A stretch of DNA of 64,000 nucleotides from Niveispirillum lacus (GCF_002251795.1 NZ_NOXU01000021.1:1-64000), one strand, 5' to 3'; positions 1 through 14,952 are shown, counted from the first letter of the stretch. Program-made: numbers and translations. Notes: generated from the letters alone by a model not told the origin.

Positions 1-1203
1 GTGTCACCCGCCCTTGTGACGGTGAAGGTGAAGGGCGTGGTGCCGCTGTTGCCCTCGGCCTTGTCGGCACCCCCATTGGCCCCGGCGGCGATGGCCAGGG
101 TGGCCGGTGTCGCCGTATCATCATTACGGATGGTGCCAGTGGCCGCGGCGGTGGTGATGGTGGCGCCGTTCGTGGCGCCAGACAGGGTGACGGTGAAGGC
201 CTCGTTCTGTTCGACGGCGGCATCCCCGGCGACATTGACGGTGATGGTCTTTGTCGTCTCCCCGGCAGCAAAGCTGACCGTGCCACGCGGCAGGGTGCCA
301 CCCTGGAAATCGGCACCGGTCACGGCAGAGCCGGTGACGGCGAAATTGGCGGTCACCGCGCTGCTGGTGTCACCCGCCCTTGTGACGGTGAAGGTAAAGG
401 GCGTGGTACCGCTGTTGCCTTCGGCCTTGTCGGCACCCCCATTGTCCCCGGCCGCGATGGCCAGGGTGGCCGGTGTCGCCGTATCATCATTACGGATGGT
501 GCCGGTGGCCGAGGCGGTGGTGATGGTGGCGCCGTTGGTGGCGCCGGACAGGGTGACGGTGAAGGCCTCGTTCTGTTCGACGGCGGCATCCCCGGCGACA
601 TTCACGGTGATGGTCTTTGTCGTCTCCCCGGCAGCAAAGCTGACCGTGCCACGCGGCAGGGTGCCACCCTGGAAATCGGCGCCGGTCACGGCAGAGCCGG
701 TGACGGCAAAGTTGGCGGTCACCGCGCTGCTGGTATCGCCCGCCCTTGTGACGGTGAAGGTGAAGGGCGTGGTGCCGCTGTTGCCTTCGGCCTTGTCGGC
801 ACCCCCATTGGCCCCGGCCGCGATGGCCAGGGTGGCCGGCGTCGCCGTATCATCATTACGGATGGTGCCGGTGGCCGAGGCGGTGGTGATGGTGGCGCCA
901 TTGGTGGCGCCAGACAGGGTGACGGTGAAGGCCTCGTTCTGCTCCACGCTGGCATCCCCGGCGACATTCACGGTGATGGTCTTTGTCGTCTCCCCGGCAG
1001 CAAAGCTGACGGTGCCACGCGGCAGGGTGCCGCCCTGGAAATCGGCACCGGTCACGGCAGAGCCGGTGACAGCAAAGTTGGCGGTCACCGCGCTGCTGGT
1101 GTCGCCCGCCCTTGTGACGGTGAAGGTAAAGGGCGTGGTACCGCTGTTGCCCTCGGCCTTGTCAGCCCCCCCATTGGCCCCGGCCGCGATGGCCAGGGTG
1201 GCC
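1..1203. repeat. Tandem 366-bp coding repeats (three full copies, one partial)
   Basis: Copies begin at about 1, 367, 733 and 1099, exactly 366 bp (122 codons) apart, and differ at only a few bases each. They encode Calx-beta domains of the gene on the minus strand. The fourth copy ends near 1203, where the N-terminal cadherin-like domain begins. Further copies may lie beyond the left edge. Confidence 0.93.
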
Positions 1204-1508
1204 GGCGGGCGGCCAGGCGTCGTAATCACAAACTCGTCCGAAACCGTTTGGCCTGTTGGATCACGAGCTGTGAGGCGAACGATGACATCGGACGAGTTGG
1301 TTGGCGGCGTTCCTGTAAATGTTCGCGTCGTTGAATTGAATGACAGCCAACTTGGCAAGGCACCGCCATTCGATAGCGCCGCGGTGTAGGTGAGGCTTTG
1401 CCCCGGATCGGCATCCGAAAATGTATTGGCCGGGAAGGTCAGGGTGAAGCTCCGACCTTCGGTCGCGGTTTGGTCAGCGATGGGACGGTCCAGACGCGGG
1501 GCAGCCAT
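1..1508 (-). CDS. Calx-beta repeat adhesin/large secreted protein, N-terminal part (runs off left edge)
   Basis: The minus frame is open from an ATG at 1508 (preceded by CAGGAG six bases upstream) to the window edge, about 502 residues. There is no signal peptide. Residues about 8-98 resemble a cadherin-like/putative Ig domain (PIADQTATEG, LPSWLSF, FTGTPP). From about residue 100 come nearly identical 122-residue repeats with Calx-beta features (EGNSGTTPFTFTVTRAG, GTVSFAAGETTKTITVNV, VEQNEAFTVTLSG). No N-terminal export signal plus Ca-binding beta-sandwich repeats suggests a type I-secreted surface or biofilm protein; that role is inferred. The long opposite-strand frame here is an antisense artefact of the high-GC repeats. 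Confidence 0.85.
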   Translation of the reverse strand, partial: MAAPRLDRPIADQTATEGRSFTLTFPANTFSDADPGQSLTYTAALSNGGALPSWLSFNSTTRTFTGTPPTNSSDVIVRLTARDPTGQTVSDEFVITTPGRPPATLAIAAGANGGADKAEGNSGTTPFTFTVTRAGDTSSAVTANFAVTGSAVTGADFQGGTLPRGTVSFAAGETTKTITVNVAGDASVEQNEAFTVTLSGATNGATITTASATGTIRNDDTATPATLAIAAGANGGADKAEGNSGTTPFTFTVTRAGDTSSAVTANFAVTGSAVTGADFQGGTLPRGTVSFAAGETTKTITVNVAGDAAVEQNEAFTVTLSGATNGATITTASATGTIRNDDTATPATLAIAAGDNGGADKAEGNSGTTPFTFTVTRAGDTSSAVTANFAVTGSAVTGADFQGGTLPRGTVSFAAGETTKTITVNVAGDAAVEQNEAFTVTLSGATNGATITTAAATGTIRNDDTATPATLAIAAGANGGADKAEGNSGTTPFTFTVTRAGD

Positions 1509-2302
1509 GGCATTCTCCTGAATACAATTATATGCGTTTATAGAGGTGTGGTTTTGCGACCATTAGGATACATGGTGACCCCGTTTCGTAAAGCAAGAAA
1601 CGTCAGAGACTTTTTTTGTTCATATGGTCGATATATAGCTTTGCGGGGAAAACACGGGCGATGTTCTGGATATGAAGAATGATCAGGACCCGCTGAAAAC
1701 CGCCAAATCCTGCGATGAGACGACAGGGGTTTGGCGATCAGAGGTTCGTCCTCAAGACATGTCGATGGCGGGTCACTAACGGGGCAAACGGCGGAGAAAG
1801 GGTAATCTTGAGCAGTTCGTACCCGCTTGCGCCAAGGCCCTGGGTCACGTCACCGGCGCCGAGTTGATTCGCGCAACGATGGATGCGCGCGGCTGGGCCA
1901 GAGCAAACCTCTGACATCACCTTGACGGCGAGAATTTCTGTCGATCGTGGTTCAGGCGTCGTAATGTGGCCAGAACGGCCTGGACATCAGGGGCCTGCCG
2001 GAAGCGCCGCACCACCCTCTGAGGCTGCAATAACGTCTCTATAAACAACAATATGGTGCTGCCGGCCGCCCTACACACCGAAACTCCCTTTTGCGCAGGC
2101 TGAGAGCGGTTCAATAGGCTGTCGCTGTGATGATCTGGGATTTGGCACCCACCGGAAACCTGTATCCCCACAATCCCGACATGCACAGGAGATGTTGATG
2201 GTCAGGCCGGTTTGACGCGTCCGGCGATGCGTGTCGAATACCTGTTAACAGGCGACGGTCATGGGATTGCCCCGACGCCGACGCCTGGGGCAGTTCCACG
2301 GT
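1509..2302. other. Non-coding or decayed stretch
   Basis: No convincing gene is seen. The first ~150 bases (1509-1660) are AT-rich and probably hold the promoter of the Calx-beta gene. A plus-strand piece at about 1790-1912 reads like a short protein C-terminus (ending RGWARANL) but has a stop just upstream and no start, so it may be a decayed fragment; the family was not recognised. Confidence 0.4.
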
Positions 2303-3289
2303 TCAATCCTCATCCACCTCCGCCAGGGTCGCCGGTGGATAGCGGTCGCCGGAAACAGCGCCGACCGCGAACAGAGTTTCCAAGCGTGCTAACGCCCAGG
2401 ACGGAAGTGGCGCACTCCCCGCCCCCGCATTATCAACAAGGTGCTGACGCCTTCCCGTGCCGGGGATGGGCAGAACATGGGGCCCTTTGGCCAGCAACCA
2501 GCCGAGACAGACCTGAGCCGGCGTTTGATCCAATGCCGCTGCCACCTGCCTCAGCATGGTTGCCAGTGCAACATTGGCGGCAAGATGGGGCTGCTGGAAA
2601 CGCGGCATGGCCAACCGGATATCACCCGGTGCGAACGCTGTCGCCTCTGTAACCGCGCCGGTCAACAGCCCTCTGCACAGCGGGGAAAAAGCCACCAGCG
2701 CCGTCCCCAATCGCGCGCAAGCTGCCAAGAGCGATTTCTCCACACCCCGGCTACTGAGGGAATATTCAGACTGCACAGCAGCGATCGGGTGGACGGATAC
2801 CGCTTTTTCCAGAGTAGATGTAGAGACCTCGGACAGGCCGACCGCGCGGATCTTCCCCTGTGTCACCAGATCAGCGAGCGCACCGACACTTTCCTCGATC
2901 GGAACAACCTTGTCCCACCGATGCAGATAGTAGAGATCGATCACATCGGTGCGAAGTCGGCGTAACGATTCCTCACAGGTCCGGCGCAAGGTTTCGGGGC
3001 GCCCATCAATGACCCGCTTCCCGTTAATGCCCGTCATCCCGCACTTGCTGGCCAGGGTGATCCGGGACCGGAAAGGGGCAAGGGCCTCGCCCACCAGTTC
3101 CTCATTCTGGCCAAAACCGTACAGCGCGGCGGTATCGAAATGGGTGATCCCCAACTCCACCGCCTCTGCCAAAAGACGCAGGGCGTCACGGCGATCGGGT
3201 CGGCCGCCGTAAGCGTGGCTGACATTCATGCAACCCAACCCAATGGCGGACACGGTGAAGGGCCCCAGCGCACGGTGGCCTCCGCTCAT
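2303..3289 (-). CDS. Aldo/keto reductase
   Basis: A 328-residue NAD(P)H-dependent oxidoreductase of the aldo/keto reductase family, a soluble TIM barrel. The catalytic tetrad is visible: Asp and Tyr in HFDTAALYG, Lys in LASKCG and His in YLHRWD. The C-terminal cofactor-binding stretch is LPIPGTGRRQHL. The ATG at 3289 is preferred over the GTG one codon upstream because AAAGGG lies seven bases before it. It follows ligC on the same strand after about 90 bp containing an inverted repeat, so it may be read with the lig operon or separately. The substrate is unknown; an aromatic aldehyde would fit the context but is a guess. Confidence 0.88.
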   Translation of the reverse strand: MSGGHRALGPFTVSAIGLGCMNVSHAYGGRPDRRDALRLLAEAVELGITHFDTAALYGFGQNEELVGEALAPFRSRITLASKCGMTGINGKRVIDGRPETLRRTCEESLRRLRTDVIDLYYLHRWDKVVPIEESVGALADLVTQGKIRAVGLSEVSTSTLEKAVSVHPIAAVQSEYSLSSRGVEKSLLAACARLGTALVAFSPLCRGLLTGAVTEATAFAPGDIRLAMPRFQQPHLAANVALATMLRQVAAALDQTPAQVCLGWLLAKGPHVLPIPGTGRRQHLVDNAGAGSAPLPSWALARLETLFAVGAVSGDRYPPATLAEVDED

Positions 3290-3336
3290 CACACAACCCT
3301 TTCCAGTTCGCCAACAGAACCCGAAATAAAACGGGA

Positions 3337-3371
3337 CATCCCCTGGACGCCGGCATGACGCACAGGGGATG
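3337..3371. terminator. Inverted repeat between ligC and the aldo/keto reductase
   Basis: CATCCCCTG (3337-3345) pairs with CAGGGGATG (3363-3371) around a 17-base loop, in the gap downstream of ligC. There is no T-tract, so it may be an attenuator or transcript-end stabiliser rather than a full intrinsic terminator. Confidence 0.4.
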
Positions 3372-3383
3372 GCCTCAAACCCT

Positions 3384-5569
<2,186 letters not shown>

Positions 5570-5573
<4 letters not shown>

Positions 5574-6595
5574 AGCCCCCTCTCCTTCAGGATCGCATCC
5601 AGGCGGGGGAACACGCGCCGCGCATTGCCCTCATAAATCGCGTGACGTTCCGCATCCGAAATGTCCAACGCTTCAATATAGCGCTTAGTATCGTCGAAAT
5701 AGTGACCAGTGGTCGGGTCAATGCCGCGCACAGCACCTACCATTTCGGAGCCGAAAAGGATGTTGCCGTTGTCGATGACTTTCACCATCAGGTCGATGCC
5801 GGGCTGATGATAGACGCAAGTGTCGAAGAACACGTTTTTCATGACATGGGTACCCAGCGGCGGCTTCTTCAGCATATCGGCCAGCCCGCGATAGCGCCCC
5901 CAGTGGAAGGGCACAGCCCCGCCGCCATGAGGAATGATGAAACGCAGGGTCGGGAAGTCCTTGAACAAATCGCCCTCGATCAACTGCATAAAGGCGATCG
6001 TATCAGCCGCAATGTAGAAGGCACCGGTCGCATGCATGCAGGCATTGCACGACCCGGAGACATGGATCATGGCCGGTACGTCCAGTTCCACCATCTTCTC
6101 ATAAAGCGGATACCAGTAGCGGTCGGTCAAAGCCGGGTGCTTGAAATGCCCACCACCGGGGTCGGGGTTCAGGTTGCAGCCGATGAAGCCCAACTCCTTG
6201 ACGCAGCGCTCCAGCTCGGCGATCGACGCCTCCAGTCCCGCCGCCGGCGATTGCGGTAGCATGCAGACACCGACAAAGCTTTCCGGAAACAGCTTCACTA
6301 CCCGCGCAATAAGGTCATTGCAGCGCCGCGACCATTCCAGGCTCACGGCTTGGTCACCGACATGATGGGCCATGGTGGACGCACGCGGGCTAAAAATAGT
6401 CAGGTCCGCCCCCCGTTCGCGGATCAACCGCAACTGGTTCTTCTCGATGGTCTCGATGATGTCGGCGTCCGAAATCTCCGGATAGGGAGGGGCGGGCTCA
6501 CCATTCTTGAAGGCGGCGATCTGGGCCTCCCGCCAGGCGGTATGGGCCGCCGGTGCCGTCGTGTAATGTCCGTGGCAATCAATCACAAGTGTCAT
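5570..6595 (-). CDS. ligJ: 4-oxalomesaconate hydratase
   Basis: A 341-residue amidohydrolase-superfamily protein. LigJ hydrates 4-oxalomesaconate to 4-carboxy-4-hydroxy-2-oxoadipate. Metal-binding features are the N-terminal DCHGHY, the MIHVSG histidine, IIPHGGG and the NILFGSEMVG acidic end. Length equals that of characterised LigJ as I recall it. It overlaps the upstream DUF1932 gene and downstream ligA by 4 bp each, consistent with a coupled operon. Confidence 0.9.
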
Positions 6596-7467
6596 GACAT
6601 CTCCGTCCCGTCGCGGGTGAGAAGGTTCAGCTTATTGTTCAGACCGTTTGGAGAACCAGCAACCAGGGCGCCAAGGCGGCGTTGGCGGGTGACAGTGCCA
6701 AGGGTCATGGCCGGTTCCACCCCCAATGATTGAAGGGTCTTCACCACTTCTTCCATCTCGGCGGCGCGGCGCAGGCCATGGACCAGCATTCGATCCAGAT
6801 TGTAATCCGCGCGGCCTTCCCATTCAGGGCCCAGCGAGCTGAGAACCTCCCCCACCACGCCGGCGCGTGCAGCGGCGAGCAGCATTTCCGCAGTCAGCGC
6901 TTCAACGCCCTTCACCATAACCGACCGCACCATCTTGATGGACGATGCCTGCCCAACCGTGGCGCCGACAGCGCGCACCTTGGCGAAGCCCAGCGCAAGC
7001 AGGCTGGTTACGGCCACATCAGTATGAGGACCGCTCACCAGTAACGGCACCGACAGTTGGGCCGGATCGACCGGGGCCATCACCGCCACATCGACATAAC
7101 GGCCCCCGGCCGCTTCGATGAAGGTGGCGGCGGCGCGCTTTGTGTCTGGCGCCACAGAATTCATGTCGCACCACAGCGCGCCCGACGCCAGCAGCGGGGC
7201 GCAAGCCTCCGCAGCGGCCAGTGCCTGATCAGCGGTCACCAGACACAAGACCAGCGGCCGGTGAGCCAATGCCGCCGCCGCACTCTCCCGGCCCTGGACA
7301 CCAGCGGCGGCATAGTCGGCATATTTGGCCGCAGCCGTTCCCGTCTGGTCGGTCTTCAGGTCGTAGACCGTGGCATCGTGCCAGGCGCCGGCGGTGGCAA
7401 AGGTGCGCCCCGCCTCACCGAAGCCGATCAGAGCAAGGCCCGACAGGGGATGAGGTTCGTTCTTCAT
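6592..7467 (-). CDS. NAD(P)-binding dehydrogenase with DUF1932 C-terminal domain
   Basis: A 291-residue protein resembling 6-phosphogluconate/3-hydroxyisobutyrate dehydrogenases. It has an N-terminal Rossmann motif (GFGEAG, residues 16-21), and an all-helical C-terminal half of the DUF1932 type with the SSIKMVRS stretch that carries the catalytic Lys. It is the first gene of the minus-strand lig operon and overlaps ligJ by 4 bp, so a role in protocatechuate or related aromatic catabolism is likely. None of the six standard pathway steps needs it; the substrate is unknown. Confidence 0.8.
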   Translation of the reverse strand: MKNEPHPLSGLALIGFGEAGRTFATAGAWHDATVYDLKTDQTGTAAAKYADYAAAGVQGRESAAAALAHRPLVLCLVTADQALAAAEACAPLLASGALWCDMNSVAPDTKRAAATFIEAAGGRYVDVAVMAPVDPAQLSVPLLVSGPHTDVAVTSLLALGFAKVRAVGATVGQASSIKMVRSVMVKGVEALTAEMLLAAARAGVVGEVLSSLGPEWEGRADYNLDRMLVHGLRRAAEMEEVVKTLQSLGVEPAMTLGTVTRQRRLGALVAGSPNGLNNKLNLLTRDGTEMS

Positions 7468-7519
7468 GGCCTAACCCTGGCCGCCCCCGGCACAGAGAGC
7501 AAATCAGTTCGAGCAACAG

Positions 7520-7546
7520 GCCATAAGTTTTAGCTAATCGTCTTGC
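7520..7546 (-). promoter_or_regulatory. Conserved 27-bp lig operator, copy upstream of the DUF1932-ligJABC operon
   Basis: Read on the minus strand this matches the plus-strand sequence at 8695-8721 at 25 of 27 positions. The core is an imperfect dyad ATTAG-N6-CTTAT, inside which a T-N11-A LysR box can be drawn. It overlaps the lysR stop codon and ends 53 bases before the DUF1932 start. A binding site for the neighbouring LysR regulator is the likely function (inferred). Confidence 0.75.
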
Positions 7547-8693
7547 TAATACCCTGGGCAGCGGCAACCAGCGCCGCGATGAAGTCCGCTTGGATTGGGG
7601 TGGGGCGCCAGCCGGTACGGGTGGTAATGCCGATGGTACGGCGCAGGTCGCCGGGCGCCGCCCCTACCTGCGCCACCACGCCCGCCTGCAGCTCCACCGA
7701 CAATTGGTCGGGGGACAGCAGTGTCAGGAAATCGCTGTCGCGGATCAATTGGCGCACGGTCATGACCGACCCGCACTCGATAGGCACGGCCGGCGCAGAG
7801 AGGCCCCCGGCCCTGAACATTGCTTCCCACTGGCTGCGCAAGGGCGTCCCGATCGCCGGCACAACCCAGGGATAGTCGGCAAGAGCCGTCCAGGGATCGG
7901 TCCGGCTCAGGATGGGATGCCCCGGCCGGGCAAAAATCACGGGCTGGTCATCGAACAGAGCACGCTGTTCCACATCGACAGGCGGATGATCCAGACGCAG
8001 CGCACCAATCAGCAGGTCCAGATCGCCGTCGCGCAACGGCTCGATCAGTTCGGCATGTGATCCCTCGGCAATGGTGATGGTGATGCCGGGATGGGCACGG
8101 TGAAAGGAAGCGACAGCGCCCGGTAACAGCCGGGCCCGTGACAGGGGCATGGCGCCGACGGCCACCCGCCCGACTTCAACCCCGTCCAAGGCATGCAACT
8201 CGGTGAGTGCAGCGACCAGTTCGGCCCGGGCCAGACGGAAGGCGCGCAGGGTGCGATGCCCGGCCTCCGTGAGGGCAACGCCGCGTCCCCGCCTTTCGAT
8301 CAAGTTGCGGCGCAAGGCCAGCGAAAGGTCTTTTATGGCCCGGTGCAGGGTGGGCTGCGAGAGCCCCCCCGCCTGCCCCGCCTCTACCAGACTGCCGGCG
8401 CCGCCCACCAGGATCAGGGCGCGGACCTGGGCCATAGTCACGCGCGGCGACCCGATATGGGCCAGTGCAGCTTCAAACCGGGGCTGCACCAGCCGGGCGG
8501 CACCCGTCATCTCCATTCCGTCGGCACGCCGTTCAAACAAAGACCGGCCCAGTTCACGCTCCAGCCGCGCCAAACCCTGGGTCACCGCAGGCTGGGTCAA
8601 CGCCACGGCCTGGGCGGCGGCGCTGATGCTGCCGCGCCGCATCACCTCCAGGGCGGCGCGCACATGACGGAGATTGAGATTCCATATCTGCAT
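7530..8693 (-). CDS. LysR-type regulator with two tandem helix-turn-helix domains
   Basis: A 387-residue transcription regulator, about 80 residues longer than a usual LysR protein. Residues about 10-68 form a standard LysR winged HTH ([24 protein letters not shown]). Residues about 85-150 form a second similar one ([35 protein letters not shown]). The effector domain follows (about 165-375: [27 protein letters not shown]). It lies between the two lig operons, divergent from ligK. It is probably the pathway activator responding to protocatechuate or an intermediate; the effector is inferred. Confidence 0.9.
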   Translation of the reverse strand: MQIWNLNLRHVRAALEVMRRGSISAAAQAVALTQPAVTQGLARLERELGRSLFERRADGMEMTGAARLVQPRFEAALAHIGSPRVTMAQVRALILVGGAGSLVEAGQAGGLSQPTLHRAIKDLSLALRRNLIERRGRGVALTEAGHRTLRAFRLARAELVAALTELHALDGVEVGRVAVGAMPLSRARLLPGAVASFHRAHPGITITIAEGSHAELIEPLRDGDLDLLIGALRLDHPPVDVEQRALFDDQPVIFARPGHPILSRTDPWTALADYPWVVPAIGTPLRSQWEAMFRAGGLSAPAVPIECGSVMTVRQLIRDSDFLTLLSPDQLSVELQAGVVAQVGAAPGDLRRTIGITTRTGWRPTPIQADFIAALVAAAQGISKTIS

Positions 8694-8694
8694 T

Positions 8695-8721
8695 GCAACA
8701 CGATTAGCAAAAACTTATGGC
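8695..8721 (+). promoter_or_regulatory. Conserved 27-bp lig operator, copy upstream of ligK-ligU-ligI
   Basis: Nearly identical to the minus-strand copy at 7520-7546, including ACGATTAGC and CTTATGGC. It lies immediately upstream of the lysR start (8693) and 77 bases before ligK, so it can serve both autoregulation of lysR and control of ligKUI. A real shared operator is supported by identity in two independent promoter regions; the binding protein is inferred. Confidence 0.75.
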
Positions 8722-8798
8722 GTGGGCGCGGTTCTGAATTGCCCCAGCACGTCCCCGGGGTCAAGACAGTTGTAGTGATCTTCCCCAGGAGAGTTTCC

Positions 8799-9465
8799 AT
8801 GTCCGGCATCGTCGTTCAGAACATTCAACGCGCCGAGGCGTCCGTCATCGACGGACTGGCCCGCTGCGGCGTGGCCACGGTGCATGAGGCACAAGGCCGT
8901 ACCGGCCTCCTGGCCAGCCACATGCGTCCCATTTATGCCGGCGCGCGGATCGCCGGATCGGCCGTCACCATCTCCGCCCCGCCGGGCGACAACTGGATGG
9001 TGCATGTGGCCATCGAACAACTGACGCAAGGTGACCTTCTGGTACTGGCCCCGACCAGCCCCTGCGAAGATGGCTATTTCGGTGATCTGCTGGCCACGTC
9101 CGCCATGGCGCGCGGCTGCCGGGGTCTGGTCATTGATGCTGGTGTACGTGATGTCCGCGATTTGACAGAGATGGGTTTCCCAGTCTGGTCCAAGGCCATT
9201 TCGGCGCAGGGCACTGTGAAGGCAACGCTGGGCTCGGTGAATGTCCCAGTGGTTTGCGCAGGGGCTGCGATCCAGGCTGGTGATGTGATCATTGCCGATG
9301 ATGACGGTGTGTGTGTGGTCCCGCGCGCGAATGCCGCCACGATTCTGGAAAAGGCACAGGCCCGCGAGGCGGCGGAAACCGCCAAGCGCGCACGGCTAGC
9401 CGCCGGTGAACTGGGCCTGGACATTTATGACATGCGGGGCAAGCTGGCCGCCATGGGGCTGAAAT

Positions 9466-9473
<8 letters not shown>
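8799..9473 (+). CDS. ligK: 4-carboxy-4-hydroxy-2-oxoadipate aldolase / oxaloacetate decarboxylase
   Basis: A 224-residue class II aldolase of the RraA-like fold. It cleaves the last lig intermediate to pyruvate and oxaloacetate. The conserved GVRDVRD segment carries the Arg-Asp pair used for substrate and metal binding, and [15 protein letters not shown] is cut to its recognisable [10 protein letters not shown] part here. The start is the ATG at 8799 with AGGAGA six bases upstream; a much longer open frame upstream overlaps lysR and is not used. It overlaps ligU by 8 bp. Confidence 0.9.
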
Positions 9474-11408
<1,935 letters not shown>

Positions 11409-11671
11409 CGGCGTGTCCGTCTTCTCCGCCCATCAGAGAGCGTACCGTCATTGCCGGACCGGTCACCTGGGAAAGCCCGGTGCCGGTGCCGGTGCCCGGA
11501 TCGACATCTTTAAGCCCAGCAGGGGGAGGACACTGACACAACCCTCTGGGGTTAAAGTGTGATTTTGTTCATTTTCAAAACATTCATGAATCAAATCGTA
11601 TCCCCATTGACCTGAATCAGTTTCGGCGGCGCGCTTCCGGTCTAACGTATGGTTGTTTCAGATATTCCTGA

Positions 11672-13484
<1,813 letters not shown>

Positions 13485-13488
<4 letters not shown>

Positions 13489-13763
13489 CTGACCCTGATC
13501 TGATCAACCCTATCCGACAGGCCCAACAGGCCCAGGAACGAGCGGCCACTGAAAAACGTCGGGGGCTGGGGGCGACGCTGACCCTGATCGGTACCTTGGG
13601 CTGGCTGATTGTCTTGCCCCCAGTGGCCGGCCTGTTTGTGGGACGGTGGCTGGACCGGGCCAACGATGGACGGTTCTGGACCCTGTCGCTGCTGTTTACC
13701 GGCGTCTTCCTTGGTTGCTGGGCGGCATGGCGACGGATTGATGAGGGGCATCATGATGACTGA
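13485..13763 (+). CDS. atpQ: N-type ATPase accessory membrane protein AtpQ (AtpI-like)
   Basis: A 92-residue protein with two membrane segments (about 29-50 and 62-82), of the AtpI/F0F1 assembly-factor type (GLFVGRWLD motif). AtpQ is found only in N-ATPase operons, and is proposed to help assemble the c-ring or handle divalent cations; that role is not shown here. It overlaps atpC and atpR. Confidence 0.88.
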
Positions 13764-14025
13764 AACCTGGATCACGGCAGGCCTTGCTCTGCTGGCAGGG
13801 GCCGGCGGCGCCTGGCTGTTCTTCCGCATGCTGGCACTGAATACCCGCTTTTATGCCAGCGGGCGGGCAGTTGCCGCTGTGATCTTGCACGCCGGACGCT
13901 TGAGCATCACGGCCGCTTTGCTGATTTTTGTAGCGCGGTTGGGTGGGGCGGTCCCTTTGCTGGCGGTCATTGGCGGCTTTCTGCTGATGCGTCCTTTGCT
14001 TCTGCGCCAGTACAGGAGGGGGTGA
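13753..14025 (+). CDS. atpR: N-type ATPase accessory membrane protein AtpR
   Basis: A 90-residue protein with three predicted membrane segments. It is specific to N-ATPase operons and of unknown mechanism. The ATG at 13753 or 13756 (two consecutive Met codons) is chosen; a longer frame upstream overlaps atpQ entirely. It overlaps the atpQ stop and is followed by a good AGGAGG site for atpB within its own 3' end. Confidence 0.87.
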   Translation: MMTETWITAGLALLAGAGGAWLFFRMLALNTRFYASGRAVAAVILHAGRLSITAALLIFVARLGGAVPLLAVIGGFLLMRPLLLRQYRRG

Positions 14026-14702
14026 TGCAGCTTACAGCCCCCTTTGATGCACCCGTTGCTTTCGCGTTAGGCCCAGTCGCCATCACTTGGCCGGTGATTC
14101 ATGCCCTTTTGTGCAGCCTGTTGCTGGTAGGGCTGGGGATTGGTCTGTCCGCCCGCGTGGCGACGGAACGTGCGGGGCGGCTGGGAACAAGTGTGGAAGC
14201 TGTGGTCGACCTGCTCCGCGCAGAGTTGGATCAGGTGATGCAGACGAACAGCCGCCCGTTTCTGCCGCTGCTTGGCGGGCTGTTCCTGTTCATCGCAACG
14301 GCCAATCTGATGGGGCTGGTGCCGGGGCTGGGGGCACCGACAGCGCATCTGGAAACCGCCATTGCCCTTGGGTTGACCGTGTTCGGGTCGGTGCATGTGC
14401 TGGGTGTGCGCCGTCGCGGCTGGCGGGACTATCTGCGCAGCTTCGGCCATCCGCGATGGTGGATGTTGCCCCTGAACCTGCTGTCGGAACTGACCCGCAC
14501 CCTGTCGCTGATCCTGCGGCTGTTCGGGAATGTGATGAGCGGGGAGTTTGTGATCGCCATTGTCCTGTCACTGGCAGGATTTCTTGTTCCGGTGCCGTTA
14601 ATGGCGCTGGAAGCGCTGCTGGGCCTGATCCAGGCCTACATTTTCACCATCCTGGCTGCCGTCTTCATTGGTGGGGCCATTGGTACCATTGAGAAGGGCT
14701 GA
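14025..14702 (+). CDS. atpB: N-type ATPase, membrane subunit a
   Basis: A 225-residue Fo subunit a with about five membrane helices. The essential Arg is in the helix SLILRLFGNVMSGE; the last helix contains LIQAYIFTIL. AGGAGG at 14014-14019 lies five bases before the ATG at 14025; a GTG one codon earlier is possible. It forms the ion half-channels against the AtpE ring. Confidence 0.93.
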   Translation: MQLTAPFDAPVAFALGPVAITWPVIHALLCSLLLVGLGIGLSARVATERAGRLGTSVEAVVDLLRAELDQVMQTNSRPFLPLLGGLFLFIATANLMGLVPGLGAPTAHLETAIALGLTVFGSVHVLGVRRRGWRDYLRSFGHPRWWMLPLNLLSELTRTLSLILRLFGNVMSGEFVIAIVLSLAGFLVPVPLMALEALLGLIQAYIFTILAAVFIGGAIGTIEKG

Positions 14703-14705
14703 CCC

Positions 14706-14948
14706 ATGAGCATTGAAATGATCAGTATCCTAGCCGCCGCCCTGGCCGTCAGCTTTGGCGCCATCGGCCCGGCCCTGGCGGAAGGCCGGGCGGTTGCCGC
14801 AGCCCTGGACGCCATTGCCCGTCAGCCGGATGCCGCCAACACCATATCCCGGACCCTGTTCGTGGGACTGGCGATGATTGAGACAACGGCCATCTATTGT
14901 CTGGTCATCGCGTTGCTGGTGCTGTTCGCCAATCCGTTTGTGGGTTGA
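14706..14948 (+). CDS. atpE: N-type ATPase, c-ring subunit
   Basis: An 80-residue hairpin proteolipid. The polar loop is ARQPDA (38-43). Glu59 in helix 2 is the ion carrier, in MIETTAIY. The helix 1 position that is Gln32 in the Na+-binding Ilyobacter ring is Glu26 here (GPALAEG), giving two carboxylates per site; Thr60, Thr61 and Tyr64 align with the Na+ ligand region. The ion, Na+ or H+, cannot be decided from sequence alone. Confidence 0.94.
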   Translation: MSIEMISILAAALAVSFGAIGPALAEGRAVAAALDAIARQPDAANTISRTLFVGLAMIETTAIYCLVIALLVLFANPFVG

Positions 14949-14952
14949 CACC

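Noticed and set aside
1-1203. Repeats as a possible CRISPR or satellite array
   Set aside because: The 366-bp period is a multiple of three, and the units are continuous coding repeats with no spacers.
1-1389. A 462-residue plus-strand open frame
   Set aside because: It is the antisense of the Calx-beta repeats; its own translation has no family likeness, while the minus frame gives a recognised domain and a good start.
8193-8798. N-terminal extension of ligK upstream of 8799
   Set aside because: It overlaps lysR and is unlike the aldolase family; the ATG at 8799 has a good ribosome site.
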